From: Chloroflexota bacterium
Lineage (GTDB): Bacteria > Chloroflexota > Anaerolineae > Anaerolineales > VGOW01
Length of the DNA: 64,000 nucleotides
Direction: 5' to 3'
NCBI GenBank assembly: GCA_016875735.1
Contig: VGOW01000009.1
Span: 20,633 to 84,632, forward strand
The position numbers and the translations under genes were made by a program. Every line of letters starts with the position of its first letter. Within the stretch, counting starts at the first letter, position 1. The notes under the pieces are model-generated. The model saw only the letters and a list, made by a program, of their open reading frames with translations. It had not been told where the DNA came from and did not search any database. Positions 44,009-53,201 of the stretch are shown in pieces.

Positions 44009-44036
44009 CCGGGTCGAGAGGACCCGGTTTTGTTTT
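44009..44036 (+). terminator. Rho-independent terminator of miaB
   Basis: CCGGGTC-GAGAG-GACCCGG followed by TTTTGTTTT, 17 nt after the stop codon. Confidence 0.88.
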
Positions 44037-44059
44037 ACGGCCTCACCTTACGCGCTCAA

Positions 44060-44146
44060 TGTCATTGCGAGCGATTTGTGCGAAGCAATCTCGCGCGCAA
44101 ACTGAGATTGCTTCGGGCGAAAACAACCGCCCTCGCAATGACACTG
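44060..44146. repeat. CATTGCGAGC-type REP element
   Basis: GTCATTGCGAGCGATTTGTG ... GATTGCTTCGG ... CCTCGCAATGAC; same architecture as 31937-32024. Confidence 0.75.
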
Positions 44147-44157
44147 CGTAAGGTGAG

Positions 44158-45685
44158 TTACGGTATCAAATCGATCAACGACGCGGCGAAGTTGATGGGG
44201 CGGATTTCGCTGATCTTGCCGGTCACGTCGGCGCCGGTGAAGGCTTGAGTGGGCACGCCGACTAACTCGCCGCGCGCGTTGATAGCCATGCCGCCCGAGT
44301 TGCCGGGGTTGATCTCGGCGTCGGTTTTGATCCAGCCGCGTTCAAGGTTGTTGAACTCATCGCGCAGGAAGCCCGACACCGTGCCGCGCGTGAGGGTGGG
44401 TGTGTCGCCGCCGAGGCCGGGGAAGCCCAGCACGGCAATCGGGTCGCCGATCTTCAAATCATCCGAGTTGCCCACCGGCAAAAAAGGAAACGAAGTGTCC
44501 GCAGGCAGAGGGTCGCCGTTCTCCAGCGCGATGATATGCAGAAGAGCGAGATCGAGTTGGCTGTCGTGCAACACCACTTCGGCGCGATAGAACGTGTCGG
44601 GCGCGGCGTCTGGGCTGTTCCAATTGAGTCCCACCTGCGCCCACTTCTCGCGGTTGTAGAGTCGGCCCGTGTCGAGATCGCCGACGACGTGAAAGTTGGT
44701 GAGCACGTATCCCTGATCGCTGAGCAGACTGCCCGAACCGGTGGAAGCATCGTTGGTGGTGCGCGGGTTGCCCACTGGCGCCACGATCCACACCAGCGCG
44801 CGCAGCGCCGCGCGCTCGGCGCTGGCTTGCTCGGTGGCGGCAGAGACGGGTGACTCTGCCGAAGGGGCGCTCACGGCGGTTGGAGGGATGGGGGTGGGTT
44901 CGGGTTGGAAGAAAAAGCTCCACGCGGCAAAGAGGATGATGCCGATGACGATCACTGCGCCGACGACTATCAACGTGAGCACGCCGCCTCCGACAAACAA
45001 CCCCACGCCGAGCGCGGCGCTTTGTTTGGGTTTCGAGTCGGCGTCCGCCAGTGGTTGGCTTCCCACGCGGAGTCGAAAGACGGTGTCGCCCACCAAAATT
45101 TTGTCGGCGTGTTTGAGTCGAGTCGGGCCGCTGATCTTTTTGCCGTTCACCCACGTTCCGTTGCGGCTGCTGAGATCGGTGATGATGGCTTGCCCGGCCA
45201 CCAGATCGATTTTGGAATGGCGCTGTGAGGCGCTGGTGTCGCCGGTGAGGACGAGATCGTTGTCCTCGCCGCGCCCCACAATCATGCTTCGGTTGAGACC
45301 GAACTCTGCGCCGTCGCCGCGCACGAGGGTGAGCGGCTCGGCGGTTTGCCATACCACCGTGCCGCCCGCAGGCGCGGCCGCTTGTCCCGCCGCCTCCGCG
45401 TTTGTAAACGAGCACGTTGCCGCCGATGCGCACGCGGTCGCCGTCACGCAATTCGGTGGGGATGGCAATACGCCGCTCGTTGACGAACGTGCCATTGCTG
45501 CTGCCCAGATCGCTCAGCATCACTTTGCCGCGCATCACCTCCACAGCAGAGTGGCGGCGCGACACGGCCTCGCCTTCAAGTTTGATGCCGTTATCCACCG
45601 AACGCCCAATCGTCACCGTGCCGGTGAGCGGGATTTCGCGTCCATTGGATAACACAAATCGGCCAGCGGGTGGCCCCTCAGTCAT
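44158..45685 (-). pseudogene. Twin-FHA, membrane-anchored trypsin-like protease (HtrA-like), frameshifted
   Basis: Two frames make one protein. The first (ATG 45685, AGGAGCG upstream) holds an FHA domain: TVTIGRSVDNGIKLEGEAVS, RRHSAVEV, LSDLGSSNGTFVN. The second holds another FHA domain (IVGRGEDNDLVLTGD, QRHSKID, LSSRNGTWVNG), a transmembrane helix and Pro-rich linker, then a serine protease with His in VLTNFHVVGD, Asp in SQLDLALLHI and Ser in INPGNSGGMA. The break is in a GC-rich linker near 45390: removing one G from GGCGGGA joins the parts. It may be an assembly error rather than a dead gene. FHA domains would read phospho-threonine inside the cell and the protease should act outside. Confidence 0.82.
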
Positions 45686-45757
45686 AAACGCTCCTGCGAA
45701 TGATTTGCCCAATTATACGACACATGAAGGCGGGCGCTTTCAAGTACAATCGCCGTC

Positions 45758-47827
45758 GTGACGCCGCCTTTCCGAATCCGGCCTCAGCATGTGGCGGCAG
45801 CCGCTGCCCTGCTGGCCGCCTTCCTGCGCTTCTTCCGGCTTTCGAGTCTCGCGCCCGAAGCGTGGTTCGATGAAGTTTGGTTTGCCCTTCGCGCAAGAGA
45901 GTTAATTCAGCGCCCCGACGCGTTCCCTGTTTTTTATCGCACGCCGTGGGGCGGCGGCAACGCGCTCATGGTGTGGCTCACCGCCGCCGCGCAGATGCTC
46001 GGCTTCACTGGCATCTCGTCGTCGCGCGTCGTCTCGGCGGCGCTGGGTGTGTTGGCTGTGCCGTTGGCATACGCGTGTTTCGGGGAAATGCTGCGCGGGA
46101 TTCGACATCGCCGATGGATCGCCGCGCTGTCCGCGCTCACCCTCGCCTATCTTCTCCATTGGGTCATCGTCTCTCGCGTGGGCACCGAACCCAGCCTCGC
46201 CCCCGCCGCCGCCCTCTTCTGCGTGTGGCAACTCAAGCGAGCCAAAAATGCTTCTTCAACATCCTCTGCGCTCTCTGCGAACTCTGCGGCGAATTATATG
46301 CTTGCCGGAGCGGTCGCCGGACTCGCCCAATACAACGGCCCACACGCGCGGTTCATTCTCCCCCTCCTCGCTTTCATTGCTTTGCACGACCTCTTCACAG
46401 CGCGCCCCCCTCACCGCAAATCTCTCATTCTCCATTACACGGCTACCGCCCTCTCTGCATTGCTCATCATCGCCCCGCTTGCCGCATTCTTCATCCGCGA
46501 GCCGCAGTGGCTGTTGGCCCGCGCCCGCATCACCGCCAGCGGCCCGCTGGGCAGCCCCAAAGCCTTCCTCGACAATCTCTATTTCATCCTCATCTCTTTC
46601 AACTTCATGGGCAGTTTCGATCCGCTCACCAACTATCCCGGCCTGCCCATGTTCGATCTCGTTCAATCCATCGGCTTCATCATCGGCCACGGCTGGCTGT
46701 TGTGGAACTGGCGCAAGGCGGTTGCTCGCGAACTGCTGGCGTGGGAAGCGATCATGATTCTGCCCAGCCTGCTCACCAGCGACGCCCCCAACTTCCAGCG
46801 CATGATCGGCTTCGCCGCGCCCGCCTCGGCGGCCATTGCCAGCGGGTGGATGTTGGCCCTCCCATCTTTGCAAGACCGCCGAACCAAGACGGATTGGAAG
46901 TTTGGAGTTTGGAGTTTGAAATTTGGAGTTTGGAGTTTGAAATTTGGAGTTTGGAGTTTGAAATTTGGAGTTTGGAGTTTGAAATTTGGAATTGTCCTCA
47001 GCATTCTCTATCAATCGCAAACCCTCCTCATCCGCTACCCCAAACTTTCCATCCTGCCCGTGTCGTACCTCAACGCGCCGGTGCGCGACGCGCGCGAACT
47101 GATCGCCCGCGCCGAACGCGGCGAGCGCGTGTTCGTCTCGCGCAACCCCGAAGACGACGACGTGATCGCCTTCGAGTTTCTCTTTCCCGGCACATCCATC
47201 GCCCGCCTCGACTTCCGCCAATGCCTGCCCCTCACCGACCGCCGCGCCGCGCGCACCAACTATCTCGTGCTCACCAAACGGGACGCGCAAACGGTTCCTG
47301 CTTTGTATGATGCGTACCCTGAGTCGAAAATCACGGCGGCCTATTATTGGCAGGACAGTGGAACGTGGATCGAAGTGCCGCCGGATACCGCCGGGCCGCC
47401 GCCACCGATCCCCGGCCGAGCCACGTTCGATCCGGGACTGGCGTTCGTGGGATTCGAATCGTCGGGAGAGTCGGTGGCCGCCGGGCAGAGTCTGTTCATC
47501 ACCCTGTGGTGGAAAGTGGAGGCCGACATCGCCGCCGATTACACATCCTTCGTTCACGTTGGCGCAGGGCTCGACGGCGCGGCCATTGTGGCTCAGCGCG
47601 ACGGCCAGCCGTGCCAGGGACTCTTCCCCACCTCGCAGTGGCGCGCGGGCGATCTCATCCGCGACTCGTTCGCCATCACCTTCCCGCCCGATGTGCCCGC
47701 GGGGCAGTATCCGCTCGCCATCGGCTGGTACGCCTTCCCCGACTTCGCGCGCCAGCCATTACTTTCTGCCGATAGCCCCCTGCCCGACGACCGGGCTATA
47801 ATCGCCCACATCACCGTCACTCAATAG
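45758..47827 (+). CDS. GT39/PMT-like membrane glycosyltransferase with heptamer insert
   Basis: A 689-residue polytopic protein. The first loop has the acidic motif WFDEVWFALRARELIQ expected in lipid-linked-sugar glycosyltransferases of the ArnT/PMT group, and about ten membrane segments follow to residue 400. Residues about 382-411 are four copies of the heptapeptide FGVWSLK, encoded by a perfect 21-nt tandem repeat in the loop before the next helix. The C-terminal 250 residues form a soluble beta-sandwich-like domain (ESVAAGQSLFITLWWKVEA). It starts at GTG 45758. The donor is probably a polyprenyl-phosphate sugar and the acceptor is unknown. Confidence 0.8.
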   Translation: MTPPFRIRPQHVAAAAALLAAFLRFFRLSSLAPEAWFDEVWFALRARELIQRPDAFPVFYRTPWGGGNALMVWLTAAAQMLGFTGISSSRVVSAALGVLAVPLAYACFGEMLRGIRHRRWIAALSALTLAYLLHWVIVSRVGTEPSLAPAAALFCVWQLKRAKNASSTSSALSANSAANYMLAGAVAGLAQYNGPHARFILPLLAFIALHDLFTARPPHRKSLILHYTATALSALLIIAPLAAFFIREPQWLLARARITASGPLGSPKAFLDNLYFILISFNFMGSFDPLTNYPGLPMFDLVQSIGFIIGHGWLLWNWRKAVARELLAWEAIMILPSLLTSDAPNFQRMIGFAAPASAAIASGWMLALPSLQDRRTKTDWKFGVWSLKFGVWSLKFGVWSLKFGVWSLKFGIVLSILYQSQTLLIRYPKLSILPVSYLNAPVRDARELIARAERGERVFVSRNPEDDDVIAFEFLFPGTSIARLDFRQCLPLTDRRAARTNYLVLTKRDAQTVPALYDAYPESKITAAYYWQDSGTWIEVPPDTAGPPPPIPGRATFDPGLAFVGFESSGESVAAGQSLFITLWWKVEADIAADYTSFVHVGAGLDGAAIVAQRDGQPCQGLFPTSQWRAGDLIRDSFAITFPPDVPAGQYPLAIGWYAFPDFARQPLLSADSPLPDDRAIIAHITVTQ
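46901..46990. repeat. 21-nt composite heptamer repeat inside the GT39 gene (4 copies)
   Basis: Exactly four copies of TTTGGAGTTTGGAGTTTGAAA (46901-46984) plus TTTGGA. The unit is three heptamers, so each copy adds seven in-frame codons. Confidence 0.95.
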
Positions 47828-47868
47828 CATCATCCTCCTTTCGTCCTTCATCATTTCCCATTCGCCCC

Positions 47869-48763
47869 ATGCCCCTCACCTTCAACTGCCCCTCTTGCAC
47901 TGCCCCACTCGATTACACGGCGGCCCCGATCTCACCATCCGCTGTCCGTTCTGCGGCAACGCGGTGATCGTGCCGCCCGAACTGCGAACCGCCGCCGCGC
48001 CCCCGGCCCCGCCCGCCGCCGACTCGGCTCCGCAAACGCTCGGCCAACTGCCGCAGTGGGCCGAGATCGGTCGGTTGGTGAAAGAGGGCAAGAAGGCGGG
48101 TTCATCGATCAATGGAAAATCGATCAAACGGATTCGGCTTTGCGGCGAATGGCCGTTGATCGGCAGGGCAACGTTTACATCGTCGCAAATGGCAACATCT
48201 ACAAGTACACCGAGACCGGCAAACTGATCGGGCAGTTGGAATACAGCGGCGGCCAAGGGTTTCAGGATGTGGCCGTGACGGCGGAGGGCGGGCTGGCCGC
48301 CACGTGGAATAAAGACTGGCGGGGCGGACTCTTCGTCAACTTCAACGAGAGTCAGGATGATATTGCGATCTTCGATAGCGAAGGCCAAGTCGTCAATGTT
48401 CTCCCCAAAGCCCTGAGCCAAATCGCCTCCGGCAACGCCGAACTCGACAGCATCATCGCTGTGGATGATGAAGGCAACATTTACGCCAGCGGCCTCACCA
48501 ATCAAGCCATCTTCAAATTCACGCCCGACGGGAACTTTGTGGACAAGTTCGGCGACGGCAAGGTGAACGGCGCCGCCGATATTGCCATCGATTCGCAGGG
48601 CCGTGTGTTCGTAGCCAACTCTGGCGAGATACTCATCTTCGACTCCGACGGCGTCTATCTTGGACTCATCGACACGTCAGCCAGCGATTTGACGTTCAAC
48701 GACGCGGGCGAGCTGCTCGCCATCGACGATCCGCAAATCGTCAAATTCGAGATCAACCGCTGA
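47869..48763 (+). pseudogene. Zinc-ribbon/NHL-like propeller protein, with two apparent frameshifts
   Basis: Three frames describe one protein. From ATG 47869 it begins MPLTFNCPSCTAPLDYTA. A second frame continues PDLTIRCPFCGNAVIVPPELR, completing a CxxC...CxxC zinc ribbon. A third has FIDQWKIDQTDSALRRMAVD followed by NHL/SMP-30-type propeller blades (RQGNVYIVANGNIYKYTETG, EGNIYASGLTNQAIFKFTPDG, SQGRVFVANSGEILIFDSDG). Each junction is repaired by adding one base, at GCGGCCCC near 47925 and GCGGG near 48098. Two one-base losses at short homopolymers suggest read errors, but decay cannot be excluded. Function unknown. Confidence 0.7.
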
Positions 48764-48777
48764 GCCCTCTCACAACA

Positions 48778-48815
48778 AAAACAGCGCGGCGATGGGGTGA
48801 TCGCCGCGCTGTTTT
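48778..48815. terminator. Bidirectional Rho-independent terminator
   Basis: AAAACAGCGCGGCGAT pairs perfectly with ATCGCCGCGCTGTTTT around GGGGTG, between convergent genes. Confidence 0.9.
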
Positions 48816-48842
48816 ACCTGCGCTCAGAATAACGTTGCGCGA

Positions 48843-49943
48843 TTACGGCACGTCATACGAGCCGACCAGATCCGACCACACCGGCTGATACAGATCCCAG
48901 AATTGATCGTTGGCGACAAAGGTGAGCATGAGGAAGGTGGTGCCGCGCGTCTCGAAGAAGGTTTCGCCGCTGTAGCCGCCGCTCGGCGAAAACCAGTCGA
49001 GCCGCTCGCTGCCGTCCGACTGCACCTGATCATCGGTCACCGAAATATCCTGCGCGTAGAATTCTCTGAGCAGGCCCAGCGCAAACGCGCCCGCTACTGA
49101 TCTGGCAATCTCAGTGCCGTCGTCGTAAGCCACGCTCTCCACATAAGCCAACCCGTCGGGCGCAGTGAACACATCGGCGATGGTGTTATCGAACGATGTG
49201 TTCTGGTTGTACGTCCAACCATAGGGAGCGCTGAATGTGCACAGGCTGTCAGGGCAAGTGAAAGTGTAGCGGAACTCATACAGCGGCGCGCCGGAGGCGG
49301 CGGAGTCGTCGGTCTGGGCCGAGTTGGCGATTTCCACAAAACCATCCACGTAGGCATCGTATTGATCGTCGGTCGCCCAGAAATCCTGCTCGAAGATCAC
49401 GTTGCCCGTTTGCCAGTAGTAGCTGAACACAGTGTAGGGTGTGCTGTCAGATGTCTTCAGCGTCTTGAGCACGAGGGTGCTGCCGTCTTGCTGAGCCTCA
49501 ACCGACTCTTGGCTGTAGTCGGTGAAACCGCCAAACCAATTGGCTTCGATGGCTTGAATGTAATTGTTGAAGCTGTCGGCGTCCAGCGGTTGGCCCACAT
49601 TGGTGAACGACATATCCATCGAACTGAAACCGCCCGGCTCGTTGATGAAGATGCCGTCACTGCGCTCATCGAATTCCCAACCATCCGGGTACGACACGGA
49701 AAACGCGCCGCCGGGGTGAACGTATGGATCGGCGGCGAGAGTGAACGGGGCGCCGCCACTGCCGATGGGCGGTTTGGTGGCCGGCGGCTCGGTGGGCAGC
49801 ACCACCGGCGCTTTGGTGGGCGGCGCGGCAGTGGGCAGCGGCGCCGGCGTGGGGGTGGTGGATCCGCCGCAGGTGCAGGCCAGCGCCACCAACGCCACGA
49901 ACGCTGCCAACGGAAAAACAATCCTATTAAGTTTTCGAGTCAT
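48843..49943 (-). CDS. Putative lipoprotein with PsbP-like domain
   Basis: A 366-residue secreted protein. The signal peptide ends with a cysteine-rich box (VALVALACTCGGS), followed by a Pro/Thr linker (TPTPAPLPTAAPPTKAPV). The mature part has two similar halves with FSVSYPDGWEFDE and FSAPYGWTYNQNTSFDN, a pattern like PsbP/MOG1-type domains that follow lipoproteins in many bacteria. I start it at ATG 49943, 8 nt after AGAGGAG. A TATAAT at 49975-49980 (minus) is the likely -10. Function unknown. Confidence 0.68.
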   Translation of the reverse strand: MTRKLNRIVFPLAAFVALVALACTCGGSTTPTPAPLPTAAPPTKAPVVLPTEPPATKPPIGSGGAPFTLAADPYVHPGGAFSVSYPDGWEFDERSDGIFINEPGGFSSMDMSFTNVGQPLDADSFNNYIQAIEANWFGGFTDYSQESVEAQQDGSTLVLKTLKTSDSTPYTVFSYYWQTGNVIFEQDFWATDDQYDAYVDGFVEIANSAQTDDSAASGAPLYEFRYTFTCPDSLCTFSAPYGWTYNQNTSFDNTIADVFTAPDGLAYVESVAYDDGTEIARSVAGAFALGLLREFYAQDISVTDDQVQSDGSERLDWFSPSGGYSGETFFETRGTTFLMLTFVANDQFWDLYQPVWSDLVGSYDVP

Positions 49944-50053
49944 TGCATTCTCCTCTCTGGAATAAACAGAAGTCATTATAGGCATTTCCCTCTTTTTTGC
50001 ACGATGACTTAAGGGGGAACTTGAACCGCCCTTCGTCATTCATCATCCGTCAT

Positions 50054-51748
50054 TCAGCCTTCGTCATGCGTCACCGTCTCCGCCAAATACTTTTCGCGGT
50101 TGGCGAGCCGCGCCGGTTTGCCGCTGCTCGTTTTTAGCATCCACTTCGCGCCCACAACCTTCACCCGCCTCAGAGCCACATCCGATCCGCGAGTCACGCG
50201 CTGGCGAATCTCTTCGGCGATGCGCTCCCGTTCGCCCTCATCGTCAGTGTCGGACTCGGCCACCATCACCACGTCCTCGGTGCCCGTTTCGTCGTTGAAC
50301 ACGCCGAAGGCCACCACTCGCCCGGCGTGAACGCCCGCGACGTTTTCCGCCAGCCGCTCCAAATCTTGGGGATACACATTTTTGCCGCCGACGATGATCA
50401 ACTCTTTCTTGCGCCCGGTCACGTAAACTTCGCCGTCGGCCACGTAGCCGAGATCGCCGGTGAGATACCACCCCTCGTGAAACGCTTCCGCCGTCGCATC
50501 GTCGCGGCGGTAGTAGCCGATGAGCATACAATCGCTCTGCAATGCGATCTCGCCCAAATGCCGATCGGGCAAGTCGTGGCGTGAGTCGTCGAGGATGCGG
50601 ACTCGCGTGTTGGACAGCGGCCGGCCGCACGAGAGCATCTTCAGCGAGTCGGCGCCCCCCGGAACGGGCCGCGCAACCCTTTCCGTGAGCAACGACCTTC
50701 CATCCACGTGGTCAACCGTCACCGGACTCTCGATCCCGCCCTGTGTCACCGCGAACACGTTCTCGGCCATCGCGTAGCACGTCGCCAACGCATCGGCGCG
50801 CAAACCGAACGGGGCAAAACGCTGGCGGAACATTTCATGGCTGTTGAAGTGCATCGGCTCGGAGCAGTTGATGACCGCCCGCCAGCTCGATAGATCGACG
50901 CCCGCTTCGCGAAGATCGCGGTCGCGAATCTTTTGCGCGCAAAAGTTGAAAGCGAAGTTGGGCAGCCACGACAGCGTGCCTTTGTATTGGCTCACTGCTT
51001 GCATGAGGCGGTACGGCGCGCGCACCCAATCGAACGGCGACATGAGCGCGAGCGGGGCGCCGCCGAGAATGGGCATGATAAAACCGGCGATGAGTCCCAT
51101 ATCGTGATACAGAGGCAGCCAACTCACGATGGTATCGTCTGCCGTGAGTCGTATCGCCTTTGCGTAACAATTCAATTGATTGAATACCGCCCGATGCGAG
51201 AGCGCCACGCCTTTTTGCAACCCTGTTGTGCCGGAGGAATGTTGGAGCAAAACGATGTCGTCGGGCGAGCGGCGCAAGCCGGGCAATGAGTCGAGAGTCG
51301 GTTCGGGGTCGGGCGCGATGGTCGGCGAAAGGAGGATCGCTCGCACCGAAGAGTCGGGCCGCATGGCGGCGCGGGCTTCGGATTCGAATTCGGGATAAGT
51401 GATGATGGCGGCTGGCCGGGTGGCGGCGATGAGGGCGGCGAGGTCTTGACGATATTTTTCGGGCGAGAGTTTCTCGGTGAGAAACGGCATGATGGAGGGG
51501 ATGGCTCCGCGCAGGATCGCGCCGAAGAAGGCGAAGACGAGCGGCTCGCCGTGCTGAAGGATGAGCACCACCACTTCGCCCGGCTCGATGCCCGCCGACT
51601 CCAAGGCTCGCGCGCACCCCGCCGCGCCGCGAATCAGATCGGCATAGGTGACGGTGGTGTCGGGTTGGCGGCTGAATTGGAGATGGAGCGCCGGGCGGTC
51701 GGGGGAGTTGCGATAGTGGCGCTGAAGAGCGTGAGCGGCTGTGAGCAC
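50054..51748 (-). CDS. Fatty acyl-AMP ligase (FAAL-like)
   Basis: A 564-residue ANL enzyme that activates a fatty acid as acyl-AMP. The P-loop LLQHSSGTTGLQKGVALSH is near residue 167, and SWLPLYHDMGLIAGFIMPI, YAMAENVFAVTQGG and the hinge TGRKKELIIVGGKNVYPQDLE follow. The LPLYHDMG and YAMAEN wording and the nearby carrier-protein gene favour an acyl-AMP ligase over a CoA ligase. GTG 51748 is 2 nt after the ACP stop, so the pair is an operon. The C-terminal residues (VTHDEG) run into a TTCGTCAT-type repeat. Confidence 0.83.
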   Translation of the reverse strand: MLTAAHALQRHYRNSPDRPALHLQFSRQPDTTVTYADLIRGAAGCARALESAGIEPGEVVVLILQHGEPLVFAFFGAILRGAIPSIMPFLTEKLSPEKYRQDLAALIAATRPAAIITYPEFESEARAAMRPDSSVRAILLSPTIAPDPEPTLDSLPGLRRSPDDIVLLQHSSGTTGLQKGVALSHRAVFNQLNCYAKAIRLTADDTIVSWLPLYHDMGLIAGFIMPILGGAPLALMSPFDWVRAPYRLMQAVSQYKGTLSWLPNFAFNFCAQKIRDRDLREAGVDLSSWRAVINCSEPMHFNSHEMFRQRFAPFGLRADALATCYAMAENVFAVTQGGIESPVTVDHVDGRSLLTERVARPVPGGADSLKMLSCGRPLSNTRVRILDDSRHDLPDRHLGEIALQSDCMLIGYYRRDDATAEAFHEGWYLTGDLGYVADGEVYVTGRKKELIIVGGKNVYPQDLERLAENVAGVHAGRVVAFGVFNDETGTEDVVMVAESDTDDEGERERIAEEIRQRVTRGSDVALRRVKVVGAKWMLKTSSGKPARLANREKYLAETVTHDEG

Positions 51749-51750
51749 AA

Positions 51751-52002
51751 TTACGCCAGCCTCTGTTGAATCAGCGCGGCCAATTGCGCCACCGTGTCGA
51801 ACGTCTGCGCGTTGAGTTCCGAGTCTTCGATTCGCACGCCGAATTTGTCTTCCACAAACAGCGCGAGATCGACGAGGCTGAACGAATCGATCAGCCCGCT
51901 GGAAATGATCGGCTCGGTGTCGGCCACCACTCGGTTGGGTTGTTTGAGAACGGTTCTCGCAATGTAACTTGCGAGCGTGGGGGTGATGTCAGCAGTGAGC
52001 AT
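51751..52002 (-). CDS. Acyl carrier protein
   Basis: An 83-residue carrier protein with the phosphopantetheine site SGLIDSFSLVDLALFVEDKFG. The modified Ser is in DSF rather than the usual DSL. The acidic second helix fits the family. It sits 2 nt before the FAAL gene, so it is probably the acceptor of the activated acyl chain. This is not the housekeeping FAS AcpP by context. The ATG borders a heptamer array. Confidence 0.85.
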   Translation of the reverse strand: MLTADITPTLASYIARTVLKQPNRVVADTEPIISSGLIDSFSLVDLALFVEDKFGVRIEDSELNAQTFDTVAQLAALIQQRLA

Positions 52003-52093
52003 TTGGCGGTTAGCGATTAGCGATTAGCGGTCAGAAATCACTGAGCAGTGAATCCATTGTTCATTGTTCATTGTTCATTGTTCATTGTTCATT
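52003..52093. repeat. Phased heptamer array (13 units)
   Basis: TTAGCGA, TTAGCGG, TCAGAAA, GCAGTGA, then five GTTCATT units in constant phase. It lies between the ACP and SGNH genes and holds the stop of the latter. Confidence 0.85.
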
Positions 52094-53066
52094 TCCCTTC
52101 CACTCCCCTCCACACCGCATCCAACGCTTGCAGGGCAGTGAGGTTGCGCACCGGCCAGCCGTTCTGCATGGCTTCGGCGTCGTCGAAGCGCATTCCGGCC
52201 CACGTGAGATGCACGCCATCGTCCTGCAATCCGTAGTTGGGCAGGGGCTGAGCCGCGCGCCAAAAATTCCACAGCGGCACATCATACTCTTGCGCCAGCC
52301 GAACAATAGTGGCGTTGATGCTGTTGTCTTGCTCGATATTGTCGGCTTTGGTGGAAAGGACAGGAACGACGCCGCGCTCGATCATGTCTTCGATTGCGCG
52401 GCGCATCTGCGGCTCGAATTCGTCGGGGTGCCACACGTCATTCGAACCCATCATGATGAAGGCGAAGCTGGCGTTGGTCACTCGAATCTCACAAATGAGC
52501 GGCCCTTCGCCGGGGCGGCATCGTTCCGGGTCCGACCACAGCGGCGAAAAGATGGCCGAAGCGTTGAAGCCGGGCCGGGCGGCCACGCTCTCGTGCGCAA
52601 ATGATCCGGCGAAGCGATCTATCGTCTCCTGCAAATAACCGTATTCGCCCAAACGGTATTGATCGGCGGGGCCGTCGAACGCGCCCAAAAACCAACTCGG
52701 CGTGCCGCCGCAGTCGCCCACTTTGGCGAAGGCTTTGGGGTTGCGCCCCAACTCCAATCCATGCTGATAAACCCTTCGCGCGGTGTCGCTCACGACGGGG
52801 ACGATGGGCATGTCTTGCCATGGAACGGGAGTCGGAGTCACATTGGGCGCGGGCGATTGCGGCGCAGGCTCGGGGGTGGCGGATGCGGCGGGGAGATCGG
52901 TTGCGCGTTCTGGGGTGATCGTCGGCGCGGGATCAGTGGGCGGTGGCAACGGAGTCGGTTCGGGAACGAGAGTCGGAGTCGCCACCGGAGTCGGAGTCGC
53001 GCAAGCAACGAGCAGTGCAAGCGCAGTGATGCAGATCGCGGCGCGGCTAAATGCAGTCAGGGGCAT
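52089..53066 (-). CDS. SGNH/GDSL-hydrolase-like lipoprotein, paralogue A
   Basis: A 325-residue lipoprotein (ICITALALLVACATP) with a long Thr-Pro linker and an SGNH-like domain. Recognisable parts are KVGDCGGTPSWFLG, the ASFAFIMMGSNDVWHP block with the conserved Asn, and VHLTWAGM near the end. The classical GDS serine motif is not clear. Its C-terminus NGWPVRNLTALQALDAVW is nearly identical to that of the divergent gene at 53202, so the two are paralogues. It may bind or de-acylate surface glycan; activity uncertain. Confidence 0.72.
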   Translation of the reverse strand: MPLTAFSRAAICITALALLVACATPTPVATPTLVPEPTPLPPPTDPAPTITPERATDLPAASATPEPAPQSPAPNVTPTPVPWQDMPIVPVVSDTARRVYQHGLELGRNPKAFAKVGDCGGTPSWFLGAFDGPADQYRLGEYGYLQETIDRFAGSFAHESVAARPGFNASAIFSPLWSDPERCRPGEGPLICEIRVTNASFAFIMMGSNDVWHPDEFEPQMRRAIEDMIERGVVPVLSTKADNIEQDNSINATIVRLAQEYDVPLWNFWRAAQPLPNYGLQDDGVHLTWAGMRFDDAEAMQNGWPVRNLTALQALDAVWRGVEGK

Positions 53067-53107
53067 GAGTCAAGTTATAACACAAAAGGCTTACCCCCTC
53101 CCCATCC

Positions 53108-53138
53108 CTCCCCCATCCGAAAAACGCGGATAGGGGAG
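53108..53138. repeat. C-rich/G-rich hairpin repeat
   Basis: CTCCCCCATCCG pairs with CGGATAGGGGAG, with more CCCCTCCCC words around it, between two divergent SGNH genes. Related to 13984 and 7880. Confidence 0.65.
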
Positions 53139-53201
53139 AGAGTCGTTCTCCCCTCTCCATCGGCGGTGTTTCGATGAGGAGGGGTCGGGTAGAATCTCCT
53201 C

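Noticed and set aside
44459-45390. Arg-rich continuation of the 417-aa ORF after FHA-1
   Set aside because: After the frameshift the frame yields low-complexity Arg/Gly sequence, while the other frame carries FHA-2 and the protease.
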